Positions 34,078-45,500 of a stretch of DNA of 64,000 nt are shown piece after piece (within the stretch, counting starts at the first letter, position 1; every line of letters starts with the position of its first letter). Where the stretch lies: contig OV884060.1 of the NCBI GenBank assembly GCA_930367215.1, forward strand, positions 212,105,253 through 212,169,252. Direction: 5' to 3'. The position numbers and the translations under genes were made by a program. The notes under the pieces are model-generated. The model was not told the DNA's origin, made no database searches, and saw nothing but the letters and a program-made list of their open reading frames with translations. The stretch comes from Pollenia angustigena. Lineage: Eukaryota > Arthropoda > Insecta > Diptera > Polleniidae.

Positions 34078-35290
34078 CGGCGCTAGAGGGCGCCAAAGTT
34101 TGAGAATTTATAGTAAAAATGGCCAAACAACTACTTGAGTTTTACATGCTTTAGGAAAACTGTTGTAAAACTGTTGTTTTTTAAAGCACGAGATTGAAAT
34201 TTTTTTCTGTAGTAGTTTACTATATTTAGAACTAACTGTAAAAAATTTTTATTGATTTATTTTCTCATAAGTGTTTTTTTATTGGTTTGAAAAATGCTTA
34301 TTATTTACTTAAGCTCTAAAAATTTTCTAACTTTGCTGGAATATTAAAAAAAAAAAAGAAAAATATGGTCTATGGGTTTTTTTCTGATTTCGAATATTTA
34401 GACTGTTTTCTAATAACTCCAAGAAAAACAATTGAAAAAATTTTACCACAACTTGAAAAAAAAAAACTTTTTTTAAATGGCTATTTTCATGATTTTTGAT
34501 CAAATTTTGATAGTTTTCAGGAGTTTAAAAGACAATTAACTACAAATACTGTGAAATATTAATTCAAACTTATACCATTCAATAAAAAACAACAAAAATC
34601 AAAATATGTATAAAAAATTTTTTGTGTTTGTCTGCATTTTACGGCATAAGAGGGCGCTGAAATCACAAATGCCCTTGGTTTTTTATTGTTTCAAGAAAAT
34701 AATTGTTAAAAATTAATTTTTTGGATTACGAGATTCAAATTTTTTTCTGTAGCAGCTAACTATATTCTAAACCATCTATAAAAAAATTTTACTGGAATTA
34801 TGCTCCTATACATATTTTTTAATGGTTTGAAAAATGCTTATTATTTAGTTAAGCTCTAAAAATTTCTTAACTTTGATGGAATATTAAAAAAAAAGAAAAA
34901 TATGGTCTATGGGTTTTTTTCTGATTTCGAATATTTAGACTGTTTTCTAATAACTACAAAAAAAAAAATTGAAAAAATTTTACCACAACTTAAAAAAAAA
35001 TTTATTTAAAAAAAATGCTATTTTCGTGATTTTTGCTCAAACTTTCATAGATTGAATTAGTTAAAAAAAAATAAACTAGGAACATAATAAGAAAAATATC
35101 CAAATAGATATACTATTGAATTAGAAAAATTGACAAGATAAATTAAAAAAAATTAGTATAACAGTTGTGTCTGTTTCTTTTTGTCGACACAAGATGGCGC
35201 TAAATTCACAGATGACGTTGGATTTTCATCGTATAAAGAATATTTTCAAAATGTGACTTAGTGCCGTTATTTTTTATTTAAATTGAAGAT
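34078..35290 (+). repeat. three tandem units of about 550 bp
   Basis: AGAGGGCGCCAAAG (34085), AGAGGGCGCTGAAATCAC (34648) and AAGATGGCGCTAAATTCAC (35191) mark three unit starts. The long shared part, TATGGTCTATGGGTTTTTTT to TTGAAAAAATTTTACCACAA, is present in the first two (34365-34455 and 34903-34990). The third is truncated. Confidence 0.75.
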
Positions 35291-35639
35291 GGTTACGTGA
35301 CAGAAGTTTTTTTTGGTAACAGCCTTTGTTTGTAGTAAGAGCAATTCTATTGTGGAGTGTTCGAAAATATTGCATACAGGGTTTTAAATTTAAAAGAAAA
35401 TAAAAATTTTCTATTAAAATGTGAAATCAATTTATATATTTAATAAATACTTACTTTTACAAACGAGTAAAAGTGAGGGCGCGTGGTTCAAAAAATGAAC
35501 GTGCACATCTCTAATCAATTTTATTTCAATCAAAATCAGCTTATCAAATTTTATTGGAATCTTTCTATTTTTAAACATAGCTCCCATACAAATCATTCTC
35601 CCGAAAATAGCTTTTAATGCCAGCTTCCTTAAAAATATA

Positions 35640-35902
35640 TGTAGTAACATACCAATATAAACCATAGGTTACATATAAACCCTCATCCAAAAAACCCATA
35701 TATGAAGATGAAGATATCTAAATAATATTCGGCAGAAAGAACTTTGAAACGAATCTTAACCTCATAACATAATTTTGTTCTGGTGGGTCCATGATTGCCC
35801 ATGGGTCCCAAATAGATTACAATCTAGGAACTTTGTTTTTAAATACTATGCTATATGATATCACATGGTCGGGCTTGACCGATTATACTTTCTTACTTGT
35901 TA
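35640..35902 (+). repeat. hairpin-tail repeat (Helentron/DINE-1-like), copy 2
   Basis: ATATCTAAATAATATTCGGC near 35716 is shared with 54371 (ATATCTAGATAATATTCGGC). The tail GGTCGGGCTTGACCG hairpin is followed by ATTATACTTTCTTACTTG. The end of the tail is taken as the 3' terminus. No protein remains. Confidence 0.55.
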
Positions 35903-36560
35903 TTTTTGCACGAGCATTTTTAGCGTTTTTCACTCATTTTTTATTAAATGATGTTTTTGTATTTTTCACATTTATAATCCGATTCTACCAAAATTTGGCA
36001 CACATATATATCTAACAAATATGAATTTTCATACCAAATTTTATTACGATCGGATAATTTTTGGAAGTGTTATAACATTTTTAAGAAAAAGGATATATGG
36101 CAGGACCTTGAATCCTTGTTCAGATTTAAGTGAAAATTTGCACATACGTTGCTAGTTGTGTGTGTATTAGTATGACAATTTTTTGTAGTTTTGTGGGCAT
36201 TATTGAAGCTAAAATTACATTTTTCCATTTCAGGACACATGGGAGGTAGGCGTGTCCTTGGACCGATTTGTCCAAAAATTCACATTTTTCTTAACTAAGC
36301 TATTCTATGCTTGTGTACCAAATTTCAAAAATTTCTGACAACTCCTTCTATTTATGTCCCTTCGTTATATGGGGACAAAGCACTGTGCGACCCCTTTCGA
36401 TTTCAATGAAATTTGGTGAGAAGGTTTTTTTTATCCTATAAGGAACATATATGAACAAAAAAAAAAAATTTAATTTTTTTTTTTTACAAAAGTTATGTTA
36501 TATTCAAAATGTCATAATTGCGCCGATTTAGCCGAATGTGTTGAGTTAATTTCTTCAATA
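35903..36560. other. repeat-derived DNA, no genes
   Basis: CCAAATTTTATTACGATCGG- and GGGGACAAAGCACTGTGCG-type blocks look like old dispersed repeats. No frame could be supported. Confidence 0.35.
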
Positions 36561-37290
36561 TCTCGAAAACCACTTTACATACGAAGATTTTAATGCCATT
36601 TTAAAGAGAATACTTAAGGCTACAAACCATATATTGAAAGAAAAAAATGTTTTTTTCGAAAAATGTAATATCTGCAAAATATTAAGTTTTAAAAACGGAC
36701 TAAGTCAAAAACCTATTTTTTTATTTGGCTGATTTTTTTTTATAATACCTCAAACTGGTCTTTAAAAATCCTTAAACTTATTTTTTAAGATGTGATTTTT
36801 TTCCTTTCGCAACCTTTAAAAAAATAATCTTAAAATAGAATTTTAATATTGTAATTTTGAGCAATAAGTACACTGTGCTAGTTGCAAAAAACAGACATGC
36901 CGGGCACTTGGCATTTTACCCTAATTGGGGCACGCTGAATTTAGTGGTGCTAACCGTTTTTTTAGGTTAGCTCTTGTTTTCAAGATATACCGTTATTTCG
37001 AAAATGTAGGAGGTTGCACTGCATATCGACCCCTTTGCGCGAAATTATCGTATATGCCAACTTTTTTGATATTGAGTTCTTGCTCCAAAAATTGAATGTA
37101 TATTTTCATTTTTGATATTGCAAGCGAATGCAGAGAAAAGTAGACAAATGGCGGTCCTGTAAAATTTGGTTTTTGTTACATACGATAATTTCGCGCAAAG
37201 CGGTTGATATATTCGCGTAACTCAAAAACGGTTCAGTTTATTGAAAATCCTATAAAAAACCGAAATTCCACAATAAATAATTAAGTGGGA
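36561..37290. repeat. imperfect inverted-repeat element
   Basis: TTTGCGCGAAATTATCGTAT near 37034 is inverted as ATACGATAATTTCGCGCAAA near 37180. The right side (CGCGTAACTCAAAAACGG, AAACCGAAATTCC) relates to the duplicated block in the 25160-26310 foldback. Confidence 0.6.
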
Positions 37291-37378
37291 TTGGTCATAC
37301 ATTTGACACATCTGGGAGCATTCTACGCGCTGTACTAGTGATGAAAAACTAAAGATAGCAATTGCAATCAATGTATAT

Positions 37379-37798
37379 CCCCAGTAAAAAAAATTTGGGG
37401 TTTTTGAAGCGCTTAAGAGACAAAGCGCATAATCGAGCGCTTCAATAAGATAGCTCTTATACAGCAGTAAAAAACTGCTATTTTAGTCAGTGAAGAAGGT
37501 TTTTAAGCGAAAAAAAATAAAAGTTAATTATGGTTTAAGAAAATTATAGAAAATATGCATTCAAACTAGTAAAAGCAAAACATTAATGAACGTGTTAGTA
37601 TAGTAAACCCTTAAAAAAGCACTTTAGGAGTACTTTGTTTGCATGTTTAAAGAAGCGCTTATTGTCAGCAGAAAAAAGTCCTCTAAACTGGGAACACTCA
37701 ATACAAAAATCAGGCATCCCATCAGCAGGTTTGGACCGATTTGAAGTATAAATTCATACATAAAACCTGCTCCTTTTGGAGCACATTTTTTACTGGGT
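37379..37798. mobile_element. CCCAGTAAAAA element, copy 2
   Basis: Ends CCCCAGTAAAAAAAATTTGG and TTTTTTACTGGG. The body (CTTATTGTCAGCAGAAAA, CCCATCAGCAGGTTTG, CCTGCTCCTTTTGGAGCAC) is shared with copy 4 at 55943-56342. Non-coding. Confidence 0.75.
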
Positions 37799-37814
37799 CG
37801 GTAGTCCATTACAC

Positions 37815-38870
37815 CATGTTCACACGGACAGCATTATTCGTGTTTCGCTCTCCAATTCCTGTTTCGCGCCCCAAACATGATTGAAACAACATGTTTTGCC
37901 ATACAACATTTTAGGAGCGAAACAGCTCGTTTCATTTTGAAACATGCTGCGAAACAGGGCAAATCTAACATCTCCAATTTTGATAACATTTATCGTCAGT
38001 TTATCTGAACTAGCTCTCAAAAAAAAATCAAAAAAAAAAAAAAAAATAAAAAAATAAAAATTGATGTTTAAAAAAATAAAGTGATAATTATAAAATAATA
38101 TTATCAATAAAAGTATTAAATAATATATTTTTAACTTTTAATTATTTTTTAATCTATTTTAAACTATTTAGCTGACCCGACAGACGTTGTCCTGCACAAA
38201 TTAGGAAAAATGTTGGCGTTCGATTTTAAAAATCCGTTAAAAAGATACGAACATTTGAAAGAAAAATTAGTCAAATCGATGGAGCCGTTTTTTGATTTTA
38301 GGTAAATCGAAAAAGTGGGCGTTAAAGTGGGCGGGGCAAAATTTTCTTTCAGTAAAAACCTAAGTTGGACCATGGCGATGATTTTAAAGAAAAAATCGGT
38401 CAAGCCGTTCTCAAGTTATGCGCTTAATAGAAAAAGTAGGCGTAAAAATGGCCGTGGTAAATTTGTCTTTCGATGAAAACTTAAAATGGAGTAATACGAA
38501 CATTTGAAAGAAAAATTTGTCAAATCGATGGAGCCGTTTTCTTATTTTTAGGTAATTCGAAAAAAGTGGGCGTAAAAATGGGCGGGGCAAAATTTTCTTT
38601 TCGTATAAATCTAAGTTGGACCATGGCGATCATTTTAAAGAAAAAATCGTCCAAATTATATAGATGGCATTAGTGGTGCAATATGAAAATTGGATTTTAC
38701 CACGACCCTCCGCCCGCAGCATACATACACACATCCTGTTTTATGTATATAGAAGATAAAATCACACTAACAACACAAAAAAAGTCAAAATGAAACAAGA
38801 ATGAATCGTATAAACAGCATGTTTGGCAAACTAGTTTCAGAGAGCGAAACGGGTGGTTTACATAGCAATA
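37815..38870. repeat. GAGAGCGAAAC-bounded repeat hosting the GCTGACC element
   Basis: GTGTTTCGCTCTCC near 37850 and AGAGAGCGAAACGGG near 38837 are inverted. ATGTTTCAAAATGAAAC- and CAAACATG-type blocks also occur on both sides of the nested 38168-38760 element. Boundaries are approximate. Confidence 0.4.
38168..38760 (+). repeat. GCTGACC-headed element with 250-bp units, copy 1
   Basis: Head AGCTGACCCGACAGACGTTG. Two units of about 250 bp follow, with AAATCGATGGAGCCGTTTT (38275 and 38523) and TTGGACCATGGCGAT (38365 and 38616). The tail is ACATACACACATCCTG followed by TATATAGA. The tail type (TACATACA then ATATATAGAT) is one I associate with RTE-like retroposons. Confidence 0.75.
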
Positions 38871-38949
38871 CCAACTATCGATAACTTGGATATTACTATC
38901 GATTTAATTTTATTAAAAAACAAAAACTAGTTATATATGGCTTGTTCGT

Positions 38950-39064
38950 CGATTTCGAACGAAAACTTCGTTCGCTTAACTTACATGTAAAACAAAAACA
39001 ATATTTTTTAATGTGTGTTTGTTTTAAACATATTCAAGCGAACGAAGTTTTCGTTCGAAATCGC
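38950..39064. repeat. hairpin with ATGTAAAACAAAAACAA core, copy 1
   Basis: The outer stem CGATTTCGAACGAAAACTTC is matched by its inverse ending at 39064. The inner core is TACATGTAAAACAAAAACAA. Stem and core are separable: the core recurs in the hairpins at 39211 and 53403, the stem does not. Confidence 0.85.
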
Positions 39065-39210
39065 CGGCCAGATTTGTACAAATGATAGCAATCCTTCGCT
39101 TTCAGACGACGATCGCTTATCTACTAGCTCACAATCTAAACACCTGTAAGCACGTTAGAAAGTACAAATGCTGACTTCCTTAACGCAAGGTTGCAACGCA
39201 ACACTAACTG

Positions 39211-39346
39211 CCTATTTCACGATGTCACTCGAATGTTTACGTTCGCACAAATAACATGTAAAACAAAAACAAATTTTTTAATTTTGTTTTTGTTTTATAT
39301 GTTATTTGTGCGAACGTAAACGTTCGAGTGACATCGTGAAATAGGG
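39211..39346. repeat. hairpin with ATGTAAAACAAAAACAA core, copy 2
   Basis: Outer stem CCTATTTCACGATGTCACTC pairs with GAGTGACATCGTGAAATAGG. The inner core ACATGTAAAACAAAAACAAA is mirrored by TTTGTTTTTGTTTTATATGT. Nearly perfect over about 60 bp per arm. Confidence 0.9.
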
Positions 39347-40537
39347 AGTTAAAAAAGGTACAAAAACCACTACTTTTCTGTAGAGAAGGCCATGAGTTCA
39401 TTATTGCTTTGTAACCGTTTTCACTGAACAACGGTTGCGAAACTTGATTTAGGAAGTTATAAAAAAAGCACACTCAAAATATTATGTAGTTAAATTCAAA
39501 CGAAAATTCATTTGAAACAAATTAAAATTCATTTAAAAAACGGATCATTTACATTTCATTTAAAACAAATGATTTTTTCAGTAATTTCTAAGTTTTTTAT
39601 TTATTGAACATCATATTCGTTAAAATTGAATAGTTTTTACTTTTAAAAAATATATTTTAACCGATAAAAATCAAACAAATTAACAAAAAAAAATACGGAA
39701 AACATTATTTTTTGGTAGTTTGTTTTTTTAATAACAAACATAAATGTTGAAAAATAAATTTATTCGTAAAATAACTATATTTTTATTCAATTTTAACAGT
39801 ACCGAAAACGAATTTAATAACCTACAATCAGTTACTGTAATAATTTTATGAGTGCAACAATTTTAAGTATCGCTATTTTCGATCGATGCCATTTAAAATT
39901 TTTAATCACTAAATAGACCACAACTGGTTATTAAATGACACTTTTATATTTTCAAAAGCCGTTGGAAAATTTCTAACAAAAAAACCGAACAAGCATTATT
40001 GTTTAACGTTAACAATTTATTATAACTGTTGAATATTTAATGACGTTTGAAAATTCTAATGCAAATAATAAAAACGTCATTCTGTTTAGTTATAAACAAT
40101 TAAATATTAAATATTATACCTTTTTTAAGCCGGAACAATAAGAAAAATATTAACTAAAAATAGCTTAAATCAATTTAAGATTTATGACAAGCTTTCAGTC
40201 TAAAATTTCCAAAAACTCCCAGTTGTCGTGATGAATTTATTACTCGTATGCACTTCAAACAAAATTAATAGTGAAAGGTAACATTAATTGCAAATAATAC
40301 CTAGTTGATGTAATACTTTAACTAATAAAACAATTCCACAAACAAAATATTATATATTAATTAATTGGTTTATTAATTGACTAACCGACCGCGTCTCTAG
40401 TTAAATAGATTTCATTACAATTCAATGTTTGTTTTGAATACAGAGATTCTTATACTCTCTGTTGTTTTAAAGAGGGTATATTAAGTTTTGTTATTCCGTG
40501 TGAAACTTTTTTAAAATTAATCAAAGACCCCATAAAG
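39347..40537. other. AT-rich intronic DNA, nothing recognised
   Basis: Long A/T-rich stretch with simple ATTTGAAACAAATTAAAATT-type redundancy near 39504-39570. No coding or repeat partner in the window. Confidence 0.4.
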
Positions 40538-40539
40538 TA

Positions 40540-41494
40540 AAGGGTGTTTTTTTAAGCCCGATAGAACTTGAAATTGTAAAAAATAACACCAAAAATTAAA
40601 ATGTAATCAAAATTTTTTTTTTATTCGAAAGATCAATACGTGACATTAACATTTGAAAATGATTTCGGGCATATGGGCACCGCGGCTGTTCTTGACGAAG
40701 CACATTCTGGACGTCCAATTTTGGGCCACTTTTTCGAGCACTGCTGGCCGTATGTCACGAATAACACGAACAATGCTGGCCTCTAAGGCGTCAATTGTTG
40801 CTGGTTTATCAGCATAAACCAGTGACTTCACGTAGCCCCACAGGAAATAATCGAGAGGTGTCAAATCGCACGACCTTGGAGGCCAATTGACAGGTCCATT
40901 TCTCGAAATCAACTTATCGCCAAATTTTGATTTCAATAAGTCGATGGTTGCGTTCGCCGTATGGCACGTAGCGCCATCCTGTTGAAACCACATCTCCTCC
41001 GGATCAATGTCATCCATATTTTCAAACAAAAAATCATTGATCATGGTGCGGTAACGATCTCCATTGACCGTAACGCGAGCTCCGGCCTCATTTTTGAAGA
41101 AATAAGGTCCGATGATGCCACCAGCGTGAAAACCGCACCAAACGGTGCATTTTTCTGGATGTAATGGAGTCTTTAGGGTCTCTTGTGGATTGGTCTCGCT
41201 CCATATGCGGCAATTTTGCTTATTAACAAACCCGTTAAGCCAAAAATGCGCCTCATCGCTGAACACAATTTTGCGATAAAACAACGGGTCAGTTGCCAAC
41301 TGCTCTCGACTGAATCGACGACTGATTTTCAAAGCAAATTTGGATAATTTCGTAGCGTTGTTCAAGCGTGAGTCTATTCATGATGATTTGTCAGAGTATA
41401 ATGAAACGATAAAAAAAAAATATTTCATCAAAATTTAATTTTTTGTGTTACTTTTTACAATTTAAAGTTCTATCTAGCTTAAAAAAACACCCTT
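40540..41494 (-). mobile_element. DD41D mariner-type element with intact ends
   Basis: Ends AAGGGTGTTTTTTTAAGC and GCTTAAAAAAACACCCTT are inverted. The inversion continues inward (GATAGAACTTGAAATTG against CAATTTAAAGTTCTATC), giving about 40 bp. TA lies on both sides (40538-40539 and 41495-41496), the duplication expected for Tc1/mariner insertion. Length 955 bp; the DNA-binding region is largely deleted. Confidence 0.92.
40646..41381 (-). pseudogene. DD41D transposase with complete catalytic domain
   Basis: The likely original start at 41381 gives MNRLTLEQRYEIIQICFENQ and then a stop. A shifted frame from 41365 runs 239 residues to 40646. In that frame the catalytic Asp are D37 (FSDEAHFWLNG), D130 (WFQQDGATCHTAN) and D172 (CDLTPLDYFLWGY). 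D130 to D172 leaves 41 residues, defining DD41D. HPEKCTVWCGF and GGIIGPYFFKNE are present. Most of the helix-turn-helix region between start and catalytic domain is lost, so it is a deletion derivative although the catalytic half is uninterrupted. Known family: rosa-like DD41D elements of insects. Confidence 0.9.
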
Positions 41495-41496
41495 TA

Positions 41497-41830
41497 TATC
41501 TATTATGGGTTATTAATGGCAATTTTCTCAATGTATCGACAAACTGACCGTCTATACCAGAGATAATTAATTCGACATATATTGCAGTAAATGTCAAAAT
41601 CTTTAATGTATTTATTGCCGGCAATTTATGTTGCAAAAATTGTTAGTAAATTTTTGTTGACAATTATTGCTAACAAAAAACGTCAAATTTGGTTGTCAAT
41701 TGAAAATAAGAAGAAAAAATAGAAGCAAATTGTATGGGAAAATAATTAAGTTTGTGAAATGGTTGCAAATTATAGTTGAAGTAAAAGAATTAAATAATTA
41801 AAAATAAACACTAAAATCATTTTTTTTTCT
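41497..41830. other. AT-rich spacer, nothing recognised
   Basis: Simple AT-rich DNA between two transposons. The insertion target of the LOA-like element starts at 41831. Confidence 0.5.
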
Positions 41831-41843
41831 TAAATATACACTA

Positions 41844-43261
41844 GGCCATTGGCCTAAACTGGGGAATTAACCCGAGAAATGTATATTGGCTATACGAATG
41901 TGTCATTAAACCCATTCTATTCTACGGGGCAGCTGTTTGGTGGCCGGCGCTCGAGGTAAAGAGTCATCAAACTAGGTTTGAACGTACAATGAGAATGGTG
42001 GCGATAGCGGTAACAGGTGCCATTAGAACAACCCCCTCTAAGGCACTGTTTACGATTTTAAACTGGTTACCACCAGACATTTTGGCGAAAAGGCTAGCTG
42101 CGAACGCGGCGGTAAGACTAAGGGCCACCGGAGCATGGAGGGATTACAATATCGGACATGCTAATATTCTGAACCAAATTAATTGGCACATGGATGTTGA
42201 TTATGTCACACCCGAGCCAATCTTTGATCCTGGCTTTACGGTAAGTATTTTGGATAACGTGGTTCACTATGATGACCTACAAATTCCCGCGAACGCGATT
42301 CAAATTTTCACGGACGGGTCTAAAACACTGTATGGTATCGGTTCCGGCATATACTCCGAACAGCATAACTGGAACATTTCTATAAGGCTGCCGGACCACT
42401 GCAGTGTCATCCTGGCCGAGATAATGGCCATCCACACAGCCGCGAGACGCATCCGGTACGGTGATATATCTGGAAGGGATATTCACATTATTACCGATAG
42501 CAAGGCGGCCATAAGATCCCTGGAGAATGTGTTCATCACATCGAGAATTGTCCGAGAATGCCGGATGTCTCTGGAGGAGATAGCGAGACATTCACTGGTC
42601 ACCCTTAATTGGGTCCCCGGACACAGGGACATACCGGGGAACTGCATGGCGGATTCGTTGGCGTATGCAGGCACCACCTTGAATCGAAACGGTTCAACAT
42701 GTAATGTAGGTGTTTCACTCCCAAGGAGTAAGCAACTCATGGCGCACGAGTTTCATATTATCGCCAGTCAGAGGTGGCACGTTAAAACTACCTGTGGGGA
42801 AACCAGGAAAATCTGGCCCATCATAGATGAAAAAAGGACACGGCGGGCATTACAGCTGTCCAGACATCATTTTAGGAACCTGATTGCGGTTATAACTGGC
42901 CACTGGCCCATGGGGAGGCACGCCCAGAGGCTGGGGCTCCCTTACAATGACTTATGTAGAAGTTGCGGCGAGGAGGAGGAGGAAGAGTCAACGGAACATC
43001 TTCTCTGTAATTGCCCGGCATTCGGAGATCTAAGACTCAAAATGTTTGGTCGAAGAGCCCTTGGGGACAAAACTTGTCTCTCTGATGTTGATGTAAACAT
43101 GATCCACTCCTTTACTGAATCGACCGGATGGCTGCGTGGGAACACTAGCAGCCAGATAACATAAGACCCATGGGAGACGGTGTGACATGGTAACACAACG
43201 GGAACTAATTAATGGACCCACCTGAGCTGTGCTTGATCACGTCTGCCAATGGAACCTAACC
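41844..43261 (+). mobile_element. 5'-truncated LOA-like non-LTR retrotransposon
   Basis: Flanked by the exact 13-bp duplication TAAATATACACTA at 41831-41843 and 43262-43274. The element begins mid-ORF2 and ends GGAACCTAACC, without an A-tail. Its base composition is clearly richer in G+C than the surrounding DNA. Target-primed insertion with 5' truncation explains all of this. Confidence 0.92.
41847..43164 (+). CDS. ORF2 C-terminal part: RT end, RNase H and CCHC
   Basis: Open from the truncation point. The first residues, AIGLNWGINPRNVYWLYE, then ILFYGAAVWWPAL, are the RT/RNase H connection typical of I- and LOA-type elements. The first internal ATG is at 41989. Numbering from it, RNase H residues are D109 (IFTDGSKT), E144 (LAEIMAI), D170 (ITDSKAA) and D222 (MADSLA), with NWVPGHRDIPGN between. 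A cysteine-histidine knuckle follows: C323, C326, H337 and C342 in DLCRSCGEE and STEHLLCNCPAF. It stops at TAA 43162-43164. RNase H looks catalytically intact, but endonuclease and most of the RT are missing, so it is a remnant. Confidence 0.9.
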
Positions 43262-43319
43262 TAAATATACACTAAAATAAAATTTTAAAAATTATTTTTG
43301 TTAATATACACTTTAAACT

Positions 43320-43565
43320 CTCTAAGGTCGGGTTTTTAAGAAGTGGATTAAGTTAAAACTTAGTTTAACGTAGTCTGAAACACAGATTTTCCGGAGAAAT
43401 TTGATTATTTTTTATTATTATTACGAGTATATTAAAGACTAACATTTAAAGCAAACCGAAGCTGTTCCGTCAAAATTTTGTACACAAACTTGGTAATGGC
43501 GGCAAAAATCTGTTGCAAGATTAACTAAACCTTGTTTAACTAAGATCTCAAAAACCCAGCCTAAT
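43320..43565. repeat. MITE-like inverted repeat
   Basis: GGTCGGGTTTTTAAGA with AAAACTTAGTTTAACG at the left against TTGTTTAACTAAGATCTC with AAAAACCCAGCC at the right. Imperfect; no duplication recognised. Confidence 0.5.
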
Positions 43566-44435
43566 CCGGCCAGATATGGTGTCAGCTGCTGTACGGATTA
43601 TTGGATCGTCCGGACAACAGTTAAAATAAAAATTTAATCGTAATACGCTTAAGTACATCTATATAATTTACCGAAAAGATGAAAAACTACACATAAAAAT
43701 TCTTTTGTGTTTAATTAATTTGCAGAAGACATAAAGAAAAATACTTAAAGAGGTCAAAAATATTAATTTTGAAAACAAAAATTTATTTTTGTTTGAAGAC
43801 ACATATAATCATGGAGAAATAAACAGGTGGCAGCACTACGCCAGATGACGATTGTTTGCTCTTGCATTGTTTGTCGAGGTTTATGTCAAGAAGTCCACGT
43901 TTTGTGATTATTGTATTTTATTAAAGTTTTTAATGATTTTAAATTAAAATAAATAAGATATTGACCATAATTAAATAAAAATTGGCTAAACATTTTCATC
44001 CCGTTTAGCAGCACGCTTTGATTTTTGTTTAAAGTTTTTTTTGTCGTAAACGGAGATATAATTTTCATTTTTGTTGTAATGTTGTATTTGTTGCCGTAAC
44101 GATGCCACTTGCTTATTCCACCATGCATTTAATAATGTAATCCTGTGTCCATGTTCTGTACCTCTCGCGTCGAGAAACTGTTCGATTGAAATGTGTGAAA
44201 TGAAACAAAAATGACATATGTATATTGAAACAAACAGCTGTTTTTATCGCTAAACAGTGTCTGTAACTTTTTTTTGGCGAGTACTAGCTGTCACGTAAGG
44301 AAATTACTCGCCAATTTACAGAAAAATGGGAGAAAAGCCCCCCTACAAGAAATGAATGAGCGAGTAGTCACATTTTTCATTTTGGTGTTAAGAAAATGAT
44401 AGAAAGAATGTGACCGAAAACTTTATTTTCGCTAA
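43566..44435. other. intronic DNA, nothing recognised
   Basis: Starts with a GC-richer patch (CCGGCCAGATATGGTGTCAG) next to the MITE-like repeat. The remainder has no supported feature. Confidence 0.4.
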
Positions 44436-45500
44436 TATTGGTCTTATGAACATAAAATTAAACCTGCAAGGTCCTGAGTGAATGAGAATCTCCAAAAGCG
44501 CTTATTGGCACTTTTTAGTTCATAAACCGGTCCTTTTTGATTATCCGTTACTATTGGACTCAGAAACATAAAATTCAAGATGAAGTGCCCTGAGTGGATG
44601 AGAATCTATAAGAGGGAAGTTTTTAGTACTTTTTTGTTTTTTAACTGGTACTTTTTGAATTCCCGTTAGTATTGGACCTAGAAACATAAAATTAAACATG
44701 CAAGGTCCTGAGTGAATGAGAATCTGTAGAGGGCTTTTTGGTACTTTTTTTGTTCTTAAACTGGTACTTTTTGAAAAATTTAAAATTCAGCATGCAATGT
44801 CATGATTTTCTTATTTATAAACTTGAATTTCCGTTAGTATTGGACCTAAGAAAGATAAAATTAAACATGCAAGGTCCTGAGTGAATGAGATTCTGTTAGA
44901 GGTTTTTGGTACTATTTTGTTCTTTAACTGGTACCTTTTCAATTTCCGTATTTATTAGATCTAGAAACATAAAATTAAACATGCAAGTTCTTAAGTGAAT
45001 AAGTGCTAGCCAAAACGATCCTGCTAGCCTCATACCTCCTAAACTAAAAGAGATAAAAGACATTAACACTTATTGTTGTTAATTAGAAAAATTCGCTAAC
45101 CTCATATTTCCTTAACTAAAAGAGATACACAAAATTTAATACCTGTTATTGTTTATTAAAAAAATAAACGAACAGGTGTCTGGTACTTTTTTGAGGTGCG
45201 CCCTTTTTGGTGTGTAAAAGGGTAAATAAAAATTATATAAATTCGTAGCTTATCTTAAATATACCAAATACATTTGGACCTTTGTTGAAGTTACTAACTG
45301 ATTCATCATCGTACATTCTAAACTCCTGAAGCTAAAAAGCTAACTATTGGGCCGGAGGCTTGCCTCTCGCCAAATCGATCCCGCTAACCTCAAAAACCCA
45401 GAACTAAAAGAGATCCAAAAAATTTCATACTTATTGTTCTTCATTAAAAAAATAAGAAGACAGGTGCCTGGTACTTTTTTAAATTTGGTCCTTTTGTGGA
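44436..45500 (+). repeat. dispersed family with a minisatellite of about 117 bp, copy 1
   Basis: AACATAAAATTAAAC followed by CAAGGTCCTGAGTGAATGAG recurs at spacings near 117 bp (about 44450 to 45000, four to five copies), then GCCTCTCGCCAAATCGATCC near 45361. The same words (GTACTTTTTGAATTT, CTCGCCAAATCGATC) occur at 59100-60110. Confidence 0.75.

Noticed and set aside
42277..43221. Several minus-strand frames opposite the LOA-like ORF
   Set aside because: They are antisense shadows of the intact plus-strand RNase H frame.
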